In this document: piece after piece, positions 56,501-64,000 of the stretch
How positions within the stretch are numbered: position 1 is the first letter of the stretch
Layout: every line of letters begins with the position of its first letter
Assembly: GCF_902833905.1 (NCBI RefSeq)
Contig: NZ_CADFGP010000010.1
Location: 143,948 to 207,947, forward strand
Length of the DNA: 64,000 nt
Origin: Paraburkholderia tuberum STM678
GTDB lineage: Bacteria; Pseudomonadota; Gammaproteobacteria; Burkholderiales; Burkholderiaceae
Direction of reading: 5' to 3'
Notes under the pieces: model-generated
Told to the model about the DNA's origin: nothing
What the model saw: only the letters and a program-made list of their open reading frames with translations
Database searches by the model: none
Position numbers and translations under genes: made by a program

Positions 56501-56643
56501 TAGACCTGGATCGTCGGATAGTCGATTTCCGGTAGCGCCGAAACAGGCAGCAGGATGTATCCCAGCACCCCGGCCAGAAACAACGCGATCATCAACAGCG
56601 CGGTCGCAATGGGTCGCTCGATAAAGATTCGTGAAGCGTTCAT
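53569..56643 (-). CDS. mdtB: RND efflux transporter, MdtB-like
   Basis: 1024 aa. N-terminus MNASRIFIERPIATALLMIA, then LPVSALPEIDYPTIQVYTQY, TVATGFVVDDAIVMIENITR (TM4 Asp pair), FTIVSLSVSLIAVMIPLLFM and GIVMKNAIMMIDFALDGQRN. The arrangement of two adjacent RND genes with different TM4/TM10 neighbours is the mark of MdtBC-type heterotrimeric pumps, which export bile salts, novobiocin and other amphiphiles in E. coli. Overlaps the mdtC-like gene by four bases. Confidence 0.92.
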   Translation of the reverse strand: MNASRIFIERPIATALLMIALFLAGVLGYILLPVSALPEIDYPTIQVYTQYPGASPDVVSSSITSPLERQLGQMSGLKAMNSTSSNGTSVITLQFDLSFSLDVAEQEVQAAINASSSFLPANLPYPPVYSKVNPADPPVLSLSLTSDVLPLTKIEDLADTRLAQKISQISGVGLVTISGGQRPAVRVQTDTGALNALGMSIDDVRTALGSANVDQAKGSLDGKYQSYSIGANDQLQSAADYRDLIIAYRQGAPVRLAQIARSIDSAENLQQAAWTNSRPSIVLNIQRQPGANVIDVVDSVQKLLPQLRASLPASVKVAVLTDRTKTIRASVADVETELAIAVALVVMVIFVFLRNVPATVIPAVTVPLSLVGTLAVAYGLGFSLNNLTLMSLTVATGFVVDDAIVMIENITRYIEAGETPLRAAIKGAKEIGFTIVSLSVSLIAVMIPLLFMGDVVGRLFREFALTLSVAIVLSALVSLTLTPMMCSRMLKAQPHSHRVDFFDRLNSRYIRGLDWVLSHRRLTIASVVLTATLTFVVLMLMPKGFFPEQDTGLIEGVVQAAPTISFQRMIGQQQQVVDRIARDPAVASLSSFVGIDQTRPTINQGTLLINLKDKGERARIDEVIRRLTDDTAGLAGVRLFLHPVQDLTLDDTVSTTSYRLGVQSTDPALLTRWTGELVGALRGDLAFADVQSEAMQSGNQVQLTFDRDTASRLGITPQAIDDVLYDAFGQRQVSTIYTQLNQYHVVLVARNNADDLAHLLSGLYVDTSSGSLAPLASMATMTVMPAPLRIDRKGQFPYADVSFNLAPGYSLGTAIARLDRVKEQIGLPQSVQVSLEGSAATFQSSLASEGYLVAAAVIVVYLMLGILYESFIHPVTILSTLPSAALGALLALLMTGTQFDIMGLIGIVLLIGIVMKNAIMMIDFALDGQRNHGLSAHAAIRRAAEQRFRPILMTTMASLFGALPLAFGSGMGSELRHPLGIAIIGGLCVSQLLTLFSTPVIYLAMHRLERRFAADEPIVTEYVQ

Positions 56644-56655
56644 CGTCGGCTCCGC

Positions 56656-57777
56656 TCAGTGCGCCATGACTTTCACGAGCGAGCCGGTATCGAGCCTGTC
56701 TGCACCGTCGGTCGCGACCCGCTCTCCTTCCTTCACCCCGCCATCGAGAATCGCCGTGTCGTCGCCTTTTACCGGTCCGGTCTTCACGTTGCGCAATACC
56801 ACTGCGCCTGCGCCGCCGATCACGAAAACGAAATCGCCGTTCGCGCCATGCTGGATTGCCGTAGTCGGCACGACCGGAATCCGCTGCAGCGTGTCGACCT
56901 GCATCCGCACATTCACAAATTCGTTCGGGAACAGCGCGCTGCCGGAATCGGGGAAGACGGCCTTGACGTTGATCGTGCCGGCGCTCGTATTGACGAGGTT
57001 GTCGACCGCAAGCAGCGAGCCCTTCGCCAGCAACGATTTGCCGTCGCGGTCATAGGCCAGCACCTGAACCTCCCCGTGCGACATCGCCCGCCGGATCCGT
57101 CCCAGGTCGTCTTCCGGCACCGAGTAGATCACGGTCGCCGGCTGCAGCTGCGTAACGACCGCGATACCGGTCGTGCTGGTGCTGCTCACGTAGTTGCCGG
57201 GGTCGACGAGGCGCAGGCCCACCACGCCATCCACGGGAGATGCGATGGTGCAATAGCCGACCTGAATCTGCAGATTGTTCACGTTGCCCGTGTCCGCCAG
57301 CACGGTGCCTTCGTCCTCCTGGACGGTAGCAACTTGCGTATCGAGCGTCTGCTGCGTAATCGAGCCCGCTTTGATCAGTTGCTGATAACGTTGCAGGTCC
57401 AGTTTCGCGTTTGCGAGTACAGCCTGGTCATGACGCAGCGTACCCTGTGCCTGCAGCAACTGCGCTTCGAGCGCCCGCGAATCGATGCGTGCAATCACCT
57501 GTCCTTTCCTGATCGTCTGCCCCTCGCTGAAATCGACGGAACGCAGTATCCCGTTGACCTGCGTGATGACCGTGACGGTCCGTGTCGGTGTCACGGTGCC
57601 GAGCGAGTCGATATAGACAGGAACATCGGTAACCGAAGCCGCAACCGCGCTCACGCGGATCGGATCTGGTGCGACAGCCGTCTGACGGTGACCGTGAGCC
57701 TGGTGGAACCACCCGACGGCCACGACGCCGGCCATGAATATACTAAGTAGCGCAAAGTATCTTGTAAGGTTTTTCAT
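56656..57777 (-). CDS. mdtA: RND efflux periplasmic adaptor, MdtA-like
   Basis: About 373 aa from ATG 57777; an ATG at 57801 is also in frame. One N-terminal membrane anchor (FALLSIFMAGVVAVGWF). Adaptor modules: VDFSEGQTIRKGQVIARIDS (lipoyl-like half), an alpha-hairpin with LQAQGTLRHDQAVLANAKL and QQTLDTQVATVQEDEGTV, CTIASPVDGVVGLRLVDPGN (second lipoyl half), then the beta-barrel with PEDDLGRIRRAM. Connects the RND pump to the NodT channel. First gene of the efflux operon, 12 bases before the mdtB-like gene. Confidence 0.92.
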   Translation of the reverse strand: MKNLTRYFALLSIFMAGVVAVGWFHQAHGHRQTAVAPDPIRVSAVAASVTDVPVYIDSLGTVTPTRTVTVITQVNGILRSVDFSEGQTIRKGQVIARIDSRALEAQLLQAQGTLRHDQAVLANAKLDLQRYQQLIKAGSITQQTLDTQVATVQEDEGTVLADTGNVNNLQIQVGYCTIASPVDGVVGLRLVDPGNYVSSTSTTGIAVVTQLQPATVIYSVPEDDLGRIRRAMSHGEVQVLAYDRDGKSLLAKGSLLAVDNLVNTSAGTINVKAVFPDSGSALFPNEFVNVRMQVDTLQRIPVVPTTAIQHGANGDFVFVIGGAGAVVLRNVKTGPVKGDDTAILDGGVKEGERVATDGADRLDTGSLVKVMAH

Positions 57778-57919
57778 CACACAACCATGAAAAATGGCCA
57801 TCTCATCAAATGCTCACGCTGCCCTGCCAGACCCTTTGGGCGGGGCTCGAGCGTCACATTAAGTCGAAGGCCGTGCGACACCGCGACGACGGCGCAGTCA
57901 TCGCGCCGACAAGTGCCCG

Positions 57920-59206
57920 TTAAGGAATGGGAATTTGCACCACGGCCTTGAGTCCGGACGGCGCATTCTGGAAGAGATCGAGCGTGCCGCCATGCTGCTG
58001 TGCGACGTGCTCCGCTATCGCGAGGCCGAGGCCGCTCCCGCCCTTTCGATCCGCCTCTGAGCCGCGCCGGAATGGTTGCTTTATTAACGACAGAAGCTCT
58101 TGAGGCAGGCCCGGCCCCCGATCCTCAACCGCAATCGTGACACTTCGCGCGTCCACGGTAGTCCGGACTGCGAGCCCGACCTGACCGTACACGACCGCGT
58201 TCTGCATCAGGTTCATCAATAGGCGCTGCATGCCGACCGGTCGGAACACAATAGGTGGCAATTCCGCGAGCGACAGTTCGAACGTGCGACCGAGACCTGC
58301 ATAGTCGGCGGCGAGCTGTTCGATCAGCGCGTTCAGATCGCCGTGCGTCGCCGGTTCGCTATCCCACCCACGGGCGAAATCGATAAACTGCTGGACGATC
58401 GTGTCGATCTCCTCGACAAAGCGTTCCGCACTGGCGGCCGGGGCCTCGAATGACTCCGGCGCGAAGATGGCCATGCGCAGCTTGGTCAGCGGCGTGCGGA
58501 TATCATGCGATATGCCCGCAAGCATTTCGGCGCGCGTCGCTTCGAGATCTTCGAGCGTCGACGCCATCCGGTTGAACGCCTCCGCTACTGTTGCCAGCTC
58601 GCGCGGGCCGCTCACGGGAACCGCTTCGGGCCAAACGCCACGCTCGATGGTGCCGGCAGCGCGCGCCAGCCGGCGCAACGCCTGTTCGACCGGCCGGTGG
58701 ATCAGATAGGCCCCAAGAGCAGGAAGGGTGGCCGCACTTAACAACAGGCCGATCAGCGCCCAAGGCAGCGTACTGCTCATGGCCGACGTTCCACGCAGCG
58801 CCACCCAGTACCGCACGTCCTGCACATGGAGACGCACCCAGATCCGGTGCCCGTCGCGCTCCCAGCGAAGCTGTTCGTCCGGGGCAAGTTCCGATGCCAG
58901 TCGACCGAAAAAGCGGTGCGCCATGTAGTCGGGAGGCAACCCGTCGCGAGCCTGTGGCGGCGGCAGTTCACCTTGGGGCGCTCCGTTCATTTCGAGCAGT
59001 TGCCGGTTTCGCTCGTCGTCCGGCAGTACTGACAACAGCCGGTCCAGGATCCGGATCTGCGATGCCACGAGCGCTGCGCCATCGTCAACTCTTGGCTTCT
59101 GGATAAAGTTCAGATAGACGGCAAAGACCAGGATCTGACTTGTCAGCATCAGTACAATCAACAGCAATACGTTGCGCGCGAAAAGGGAACCCCGCCATAC
59201 CGACAT
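57920..59206 (-). CDS. Sensor histidine kinase (EnvZ/BaeS-like) upstream of the efflux operon
   Basis: 428 aa from ATG 59206 (GAAAGGAAG upstream decides this start). Membrane helix about 10-32 (LFARNVLLLIVLMLTSQILV), periplasmic domain about 33-145, second helix about 152-172, HAMP, HisKA LAGISHDIRTPLTKLRMAIF, HATPase with MNLMQNAVVYGQVG, EDRGPGLPQE and GGSGLGLAIAEHVAQQHGG. It precedes the mdtA-like gene by 142 bases on the same strand and probably controls the pump, as BaeS controls mdtABC in E. coli. No response regulator gene is adjacent; regulator-only genes are at 44523 and 45905. Confidence 0.9.
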   Translation of the reverse strand: MSVWRGSLFARNVLLLIVLMLTSQILVFAVYLNFIQKPRVDDGAALVASQIRILDRLLSVLPDDERNRQLLEMNGAPQGELPPPQARDGLPPDYMAHRFFGRLASELAPDEQLRWERDGHRIWVRLHVQDVRYWVALRGTSAMSSTLPWALIGLLLSAATLPALGAYLIHRPVEQALRRLARAAGTIERGVWPEAVPVSGPRELATVAEAFNRMASTLEDLEATRAEMLAGISHDIRTPLTKLRMAIFAPESFEAPAASAERFVEEIDTIVQQFIDFARGWDSEPATHGDLNALIEQLAADYAGLGRTFELSLAELPPIVFRPVGMQRLLMNLMQNAVVYGQVGLAVRTTVDARSVTIAVEDRGPGLPQELLSLIKQPFRRGSEADRKGGSGLGLAIAEHVAQQHGGTLDLFQNAPSGLKAVVQIPIP

Positions 59207-59696
59207 ACCGCTTCCTTTCATCTCGCTCTCTCGATGACCTGCTACGCAGGTATACATAAAACAGTCAGATGCCTTTTGCATTCGATCGACCGGTCCCGGG
59301 ATCGCAGTGGGTCCTCTGCATCCTTGCCCCGGAAAGGCACTCATCCACTTGCGCGGTCATGCCGTACAGCGCGTCCAAAACGATGGCGGACGAATTGCCA
59401 TAACGTCGCGCGAGCTCCGCCAGGTTCATTAGCGCCGCATACGGCACTGTGCACTGCTATGCCAAGCTGTTAAACGATGGTGAATTATCGCTGCGGGGGA
59501 CAATCGTTTGGGTGCACGTCCATTCAGCCTCATGCACCCTCCAACCGTAAGTGCACCGAGGACGCCCAGCAGCACAAAGTCGGCAACCATTAGACCGCGG
59601 CGAGCAGCGTTGGCGCCGAAGCGATGTGCAACATGGCTTTGCTGCTTTGATGGACCGGGGTGATGTATTGCACGAGACGGGTTCGGCGCAGAGATT
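59207..59696. other. 490-base stretch, no supported gene
   Basis: A minus-strand frame (59265-59447) encodes LAELARRYGNSSAIVLDALY and another (59429-59590) MVADFVLLGVLGALTVGG, but neither has a ribosome binding site or a family I know. The response regulator expected beside the kinase is not here. Confidence 0.4.
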
Positions 59697-60014
59697 TCAC
59701 GACCAGTGACCGGCCACCCAAACCCCACCTACCCAGTGACCAGGCATCCAGACGCGACGCGGCATGACGACGACCGCCATGGGAGGTGGGGGCGCTGGCG
59801 CAACCGTCACAACCGGTGCGACTGCCGCCGGCACGGCGGCGGCTGCGTAACCGTTTTGCACGACCACGGTCGGCGGCGCATAGACAGGTGTCGCCGGAAC
59901 GACAGCGACGGGGGCCGGCACGGCGACACCGACGACCACGCCGGCGAATGCGGAAGCAGTCATGGATGTGAGCAAAACCCCACCCACCAGCATGGCAAAC
60001 GTTCGAGTTTTCAT
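59697..60014 (-). CDS. Secreted PXPV/YXWGXW-type low-complexity protein (105 aa)
   Basis: ATG at 60014, six bases after AGGAGG; an ATG at 60020 is too close to that site. Signal peptide MKTRTFAMLVGGVLLTSMTA ending SAFA. The mature part is Val/Pro/Ala-rich with PAPVAVVPATPVYAPP and VAPAPPPPMAVV, then the tail VWMPGHWVGGVWVAGHW, two WxxGHW repeats typical of YXWGXW-repeat proteins. Likely periplasmic or outer-membrane associated; function unknown. Confidence 0.8.
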   Translation of the reverse strand: MKTRTFAMLVGGVLLTSMTASAFAGVVVGVAVPAPVAVVPATPVYAPPTVVVQNGYAAAAVPAAVAPVVTVAPAPPPPMAVVVMPRRVWMPGHWVGGVWVAGHWS

Positions 60015-60096
60015 GAGCATCCTCCTTTACATAGAGGGCGCACGAAGTGGATCGCGCGCCGAGAAGAGAATGTACAGAGATCGCGACCTCAAATCT

Positions 60097-60123
60097 GTTG
60101 GAAAGGTGTGTCAAAAGATGTCA
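60097..60123 (+). repeat. 27-bp repeat, copy 2 (possible insertion-sequence end)
   Basis: GTTGGAAAG ... CAAAAGATGTCA, 25 of 27 identical to 45557-45583. Its place about 230 bases before the IS3-type orfA remnant suggests it is that element's left end. Confidence 0.6.
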
Positions 60124-60349
60124 CTTTGGCACTGGCGGGTGCATGACGATGATTGATTGCTCATGTAGCACTACGACACCTATCCGCCCCTGTTGGGACG
60201 AGGATATGGAGTTCTTTTCGAACTTCACAGCTACTGCTGCTGATCGCATGGCGGCGCCAGAAGTGGCGCCGAGAGAATTCGGACAGGTCGGTAAGTGGAA
60301 AAGCCGGGACGTGAGTCGGTCATCATGGCCGGCAACAAGGAACCAGAAG

Positions 60350-60646
60350 ATGACGAAACGCAACCGACGGACACACTCACCGGCGTTCAAGGCAAAGGTG
60401 GCACTCGCGGCGCTCAAGGGCGACAAGACGCTGGCCGAGCTGGCCCAGCAGTTTGATGTGCATCCGAACCGGATCACGGACTGGAAGAAGCAACTGCAAG
60501 AGCGTGTTGCCGAAGTGTTCGAGACGGGCCAGACATCGGCCGAGCCCCCGGTCGATGTGAAGGTGTTGCACGCGAAGATCGGGCAATTGACTCGTAAGCG
60601 GCTCAGCTGGGCCGTTCGTCCCGTTCGTCCATTCGCGCGCGTGTGA
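60350..60646 (+). pseudogene. Truncated IS3-family transposase OrfA
   Basis: From ATG 60350: MTKRNRRTHSPAFKAKVALA, then GDKTLAELAQQFDVHPNRIT and DWKKQLQERVAEVF. This is the helix-turn-helix OrfA of IS3-type elements. After VDVKVLHAKIGQLT the expected LENDFL leucine-zipper end is replaced by RKRLSWAVRPVRPFARV and a stop, and no OrfB integrase follows. The element is broken and cannot move on its own. Confidence 0.85.
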
Positions 60647-60848
60647 GGCATGATGGCGAACTGGAGCTGGCGGTCAAACACGCAGATCAGCCTGAACTCG
60701 CTGACAGCCTCGTGCCCTTGCGCCTGCCGGACAGCCAGTTGCTCGCGCACGACGAAAGCTCGGTCGACGTCGACGGGATCTGAATGCGTTGCTTCGATCA
60801 GATGCCTAATCAATTTCTCTGGGGCTCGGAAGCCACGCATTCGGCGCT

Positions 60849-60950
60849 CAACTCGGCGTTGCCGGCGGCGACGACCAACGCCTCGTGAAAGGCTTCGTCG
60901 AGTGCCACCATCTCGCGGCCATCGCGAACGCGCTGTGCGCGCACGCTGAA
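60849..60950 (-). pseudogene. Fragment of a GntR-family regulator (FCD domain)
   Basis: Leftward reading gives SVRAQRVRDGREMVALDEAF and HEALVVAAGNAEL, the conserved D-x-x-FH-x-x-L-x-x-A-x-GN core of GntR/FadR FCD effector domains. Nothing of the N-terminal HTH or the remaining FCD helices is adjacent. About 33 codons survive. Confidence 0.7.
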
Positions 60951-61148
60951 ATAAACATGGTCAGCGCGCGATGAGGGAGATTCGGTTGTGTCTTTCACGC
61001 ATGAGCCTGGAATTAACGGGTCTTTTCGGCAGTGACTATCGGCTAGCCCCAAAACATATGTCGAGAAGCTGGGTAATACGGATGCTGAAAAGCTGAGGGC
61101 GCATGGAGTACTCCGCAGTCCGGGGCGCGCCAGGCGCGCTTCTGGGCC

Positions 61149-61280
61149 TTCGGCGACGTCGATGAGATCGCCGGAGTGGCTGTCATGCTGGCTTCGTCGG
61201 CGAGCGCAAAACTGAACGCGAAGGGAGTAACTCTCCATGAAGACCGAAATATCCAGCGATCACTCGCGCGGGCTACGTGA
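61149..61280 (+). pseudogene. C-terminal fragment of a short-chain dehydrogenase gene
   Basis: The frame gives FGDVDEIAGVAVMLASSASA then KLNAKGVTLHEDRN and a stop at 61278-61280. It matches the C-terminal SDR pattern (G-x-P/V-x-E-IAG-x-A-x-x-LAS-x-x-A) and then departs where the TGQ-x-x-x-VDGG end should be. Non-functional remnant, opposite in strand to the GntR fragment beside it. Confidence 0.65.
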
Positions 61281-61398
61281 CTTGGCGAACGACGCTCTGC
61301 CGAGATGAATCGCCGAAATGTATGGGACTGGCTGATGTCCTTCCCAAGGATCCCATTACCGAGAGGTTGACGCATGATCGTGACGCCATCCTTCCCGA

Positions 61399-61923
61399 TT
61401 AGCGAAGCAGCAAGGCGCGAAAGTAGTCGAGACTGACGACCAGGACGACGATTCCACCGAACGATCCGTCTGACTCGGATATCCGCTTGCTCAGGGCTAT
61501 GCTGGGCGTGCCCAAACGCAATGGGGAAGAATAGGGATCACTGATATAAAAGCCCGCGTGCGGATCGTCTCGTTGAACGATGAAATATTTTTGACTCGCC
61601 ACACTTACCTGTTCAGGCGTCGCATCATCCGAGTCGAGCAAAACGCGACCCGAGCGATCGACGACCAGGACGGTTCCAAGCGATCCCGCGGTTGCCATGC
61701 GATCGAAAAGAACCTGCCGCCGTACCGCCAGCGGCAAAGTCATGATGCGAGGTTGCCGCAGCCGCTCGATGAGCGTTTGCAACGACAATTGATACAGTGC
61801 AAAATTTCTCTCGATGTCCCGCTCTGCAATCAGGGCGATATTGCGAAGGTTGATTCGAGTAATTCGCCGTTTGCCAAGTGTGAAGTGAACTTTACGGCTT
61901 TGAATAGCGCTAACACTACTGTG
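61399..61923 (-). pseudogene. Fragment of a membrane sensor (PDC/Cache domain, probably from a GGDEF protein)
   Basis: The frame is open from a stop at 61926-61924 to the TAA near 61399 but has no ATG or GTG in its first part (a TTG at 61788 is the first weak candidate). It encodes NIALIAERDIERNFALYQLS, QPRIMTLPLAVRRQVLFDRM, GTVLVVDRSGRVLLDSDD, YFIVQRDDPHAGFYISDPYS and GGIVVLVVSLDYFRALLLR: the extracellular PDC/dCache part of Burkholderia GGDEF or chemoreceptor-type sensors. The first membrane helix and everything after the sensor domain are missing. Broken gene. Confidence 0.7.
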
Positions 61924-62072
61924 TTACGATTGCTTACACACTGTAGTAAAGAACGGACGCTTGGTAAAGGCGGTTTTGTCCTCGCGACAAGCGGTAGCGC
62001 TGGGCAAATCGGACCTGCTGGTAACACGCTCACGCCCTTGCCTTGCGCTGCGGTATCCAACCGGGGGATTGA

Positions 62073-63506
62073 GTGAGCCGTCTTGTTGTTGTTTCGAATC
62101 GCACTGCTGACCTCCGGAAGGCCGCAGCAGGAGGTCTCGCTGTAGCGGTAAAAGAGAGTCTGCAACAGACAGGTGGGATGTGGTTTGGCTGGAGCGGCAA
62201 GATTCGCGACGCGGCACCCGAATCTGACAGCGAGACCAGCGTCAGACTGCAAACAATCGGGAACATACAACTGGCGACGCTTGACCTGAACCAGCAGGAT
62301 TACGATAGCTACTATCTGGGATACGCGAACGATGTCTTATGGCCGGTATTCCACTACCGGCTGGACCTTGCGAATTTTGATGTACGATTCGCAGCAGGGT
62401 ACCGGCGGGTCAACCAGCTGTTCGCGCGAAAGCTGCTACCGTTGCTCAGGCCCGACGACATCATCTGGGTCCATGACTATCACCTGATCCCCCTTGCTGC
62501 CGAACTCAGAGCGATGGGGTGCGGCAACCGGATCGGATTCTTTCTGCATGTCCCGATGCCACCGCCTCTCATCATGGCGGCCATTCCAGAGCACGAATGG
62601 CTCATGCGTTCACTATTCGCCTACGATCTGGCCGGCTTCCAGAGCGAAGCGGATGTAACGCATTTTACGCACTACGTAGAGTCCGAAGCCGGTGCCGACG
62701 CGCTACCCGGCGCACAGCTTCGGGCCTTCAATCGCACGTTGCGGGTCGGGGCGTATCCGATAGGAATCGACGTCGATGAGTTCGCCGCTCTCGCGCAGGA
62801 CCGGGAGGGTGTCGAAATGTTCGATCGTATGCGACAGGAGTACTCCCGACGCCGCCTGCTTCTCGGCGTCGACAGGCTGGATTACTCAAAGGGTCTACCG
62901 CAGCGCGTGCACGCGTTTCGTGAGCTTCTCGCGAACTACCCCGAGAACCGCAACAGTGCAACACTCATCCAGATCGCGTCCCCGAGCCGGGAAGACGTGG
63001 GTGCCTATGACGATCTGCGCCGCGAGATGGACAGCCTCTGCGGCGCGATAAACGGTGACTTCGGCGAACTTGACTGGATGCCGGTTCGTTATATTCATCG
63101 CAACGTCGCCCGTAAGCGGCTACCGGGACTATATCGCGCAAGCCGCGTCGCGCTTGTCACGCCACTGCGCGATGGGATGAACCTGGTCGCCAAGGAGTTT
63201 ATCGCCGCGCAGGACCCAGGCGATCCCGGCGTGCTGGTTCTCTCCCGATTTGCCGGCGCAGCGGAACAATTGAAAGAAGCTCTTCTTGTGAATCCGTACG
63301 ATACGCACGGGACAGCGCACGTCATTCAGCGTGCGCTGACGATGTCAATCGAAGAACGGATCAGTCGTCACACAGCATTGATGGGGCGGATCCGCCAGTT
63401 CGACGTGCACTGGTGGAGTTCGAGTTTTCTGAGGGATCTCTTGGCTGCTGAGCGCAGTGACGACCGTGAACCGGTGCCGGGACATTCAGCCGATCGCGCG
63501 AGCTAA
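62073..63506 (+). CDS. otsA: Trehalose-6-phosphate synthase (OtsA)
   Basis: 477 aa with a GTG start (62073) preceded by CCGGGGGATT, a good ribosome binding site. OtsA transfers glucose from UDP-glucose to glucose-6-phosphate. GT20 motifs: [20 protein letters not shown] with the donor loop [69 protein letters not shown] (Arg/Lys phosphate contacts), [20 protein letters not shown] and EFIAAQ. Full length. No otsB phosphatase lies in the window; the second step must be encoded elsewhere. It follows the degraded region and stands alone. Confidence 0.96.
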   Translation: MSRLVVVSNRTADLRKAAAGGLAVAVKESLQQTGGMWFGWSGKIRDAAPESDSETSVRLQTIGNIQLATLDLNQQDYDSYYLGYANDVLWPVFHYRLDLANFDVRFAAGYRRVNQLFARKLLPLLRPDDIIWVHDYHLIPLAAELRAMGCGNRIGFFLHVPMPPPLIMAAIPEHEWLMRSLFAYDLAGFQSEADVTHFTHYVESEAGADALPGAQLRAFNRTLRVGAYPIGIDVDEFAALAQDREGVEMFDRMRQEYSRRRLLLGVDRLDYSKGLPQRVHAFRELLANYPENRNSATLIQIASPSREDVGAYDDLRREMDSLCGAINGDFGELDWMPVRYIHRNVARKRLPGLYRASRVALVTPLRDGMNLVAKEFIAAQDPGDPGVLVLSRFAGAAEQLKEALLVNPYDTHGTAHVIQRALTMSIEERISRHTALMGRIRQFDVHWWSSSFLRDLLAAERSDDREPVPGHSADRAS

Positions 63507-63719
63507 CCGACGGCGATTGGCGCATCGTGCCGCCCTACGCCCGACGACGCAATCGGCTCGAGTACCCACGCGACATCGCGTTGCAGCCCCGCTGAAGAGC
63601 ACATGCAGACTCGGGCCTGCCGGTTTGGTGTTGCACCGGTTTTCCAGCCCTGTCATGTGCCCGCTCACCCACGCTCATAGGTGTGACCGGGCCATCCTTA
63701 ACCATAACCCGGACCGCGT

Positions 63720-64000
63720 ATGACCAAAGCTACCAGGCAACAGCCTTCTTCCCGCCCGCCCCCCCGTAGATGCGCTTCAGTATGAACGTCTCGCGCTGGC
63801 TGCCTTCCATCTTTGTGAAAGGCAGGGACAGCAACTTCAACACCTGATTACGCTTGCGACTTCATTGTTCCGGAATCCTTCTGTAACGCCTGAGGAAAGA
63901 CACGACCGGCGGAATCTGCTTGAGGTCATGATCCATATCGGCGAGGACTACAGGCGCATGAACAATTGCGATCATGAACTGTTCACGGTTCTGGCGCTCG
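63720..64000 (+). pseudogene. Frame-disrupted hypothetical gene, cut by the window end
   Basis: An ATG at 63720 starts MTKATRQQPSSRPPP and this frame ends at a TGA soon after a run of seven C (63759-63765). From the C run onward another frame stays open to the window end: VDALQYERLALAAFHLCERQ, then GQQLQHLITLATSLFRNPSV, TPEERHDRRNLLEVMIHIGE and DYRRMNNCDHELFTVLAL. With six C instead of seven, the two join into one protein. The helical, soluble product belongs to no family I recognise. Either a real frameshift, a sequencing error, or the two parts are unrelated. Confidence 0.5.

Noticed and set aside
61149..61280. Joining the SDR pieces at 24924-25085 and 61149-61280 as one split gene
   Set aside because: They are 36 kb apart, lie in different debris fields and share no junction sequence.

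Overview
The window is high-GC, gene-dense DNA whose gene content (recCBD with long GC-rich reading frames, a VC0807-like membrane protein, MdtABC-type efflux with a NodT-type outer-membrane channel, an amide/urea ABC transporter with FmdA and AmiE) fits a Burkholderia/Paraburkholderia-type betaproteobacterium. This assignment is inference from content and codon usage; there is no rRNA or tRNA here to anchor it.

Layout. 0-6 kb: a cut gene end, small secreted or hypothetical proteins, a YdcF-type protein, an EAL c-di-GMP phosphodiesterase and arfB. 6-15.3 kb: recC-recB-recD, all on the minus strand, each junction a 4-base ATGA overlap. 15.5-25.6 kb: a FUSC-family membrane protein, an Lrp regulator divergent from a cysteine-dioxygenase-like gene, a large MscS-type channel, and an Rrf2 regulator beside an NAD(P)H-binding protein, with matching palindromes before both genes. 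25.6-29.6 kb: a sensor kinase, an ammonium transporter with a sigma-54 promoter and NtrC-type site, and a fluoride riboswitch followed by crcB. 29.6-31.9 kb: a transferred-looking acyltransferase, a poxB remnant and a broken IS6 transposase.

31.9-44.2 kb is the most striking part. A minus-strand operon urtABCDE-fmdA-fmdB-amiE encodes a high-affinity amide/urea-type ABC importer, formamidase, its FmdB zinc-ribbon partner and aliphatic amidase with an intact E59-K134-C166 triad. Divergent from it is a 1142-residue fusion of an NCS1 (cytosine/purine/allantoin-type) permease, a cysteine-rich linker, a histidine kinase and a receiver domain, followed by an overlapping LuxR-type response regulator. 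The 181-bp divergent region holds a perfect 10+10 bp palindrome and a possible sigma-54 promoter. I read this as a transporter-sensor (transceptor) circuit controlling amide nitrogen acquisition; together with the sigma-54/NtrC-type amt gene it gives the window a nitrogen-scavenging theme.

44.2-64 kb is patchier: two OmpR-type response regulators without kinases, IS21, IS3 and other insertion-sequence debris, a 27-bp repeat shared by 45.6 and 60.1 kb, small periplasmic proteins, a truncated MipA gene, a complete tripartite RND efflux operon (mdtA-mdtB-mdtC-nodT type) preceded by a kinase without a regulator, a run of gene fragments at 60.3-61.9 kb, an otsA gene, and a frame-disrupted reading frame cut by the window end.
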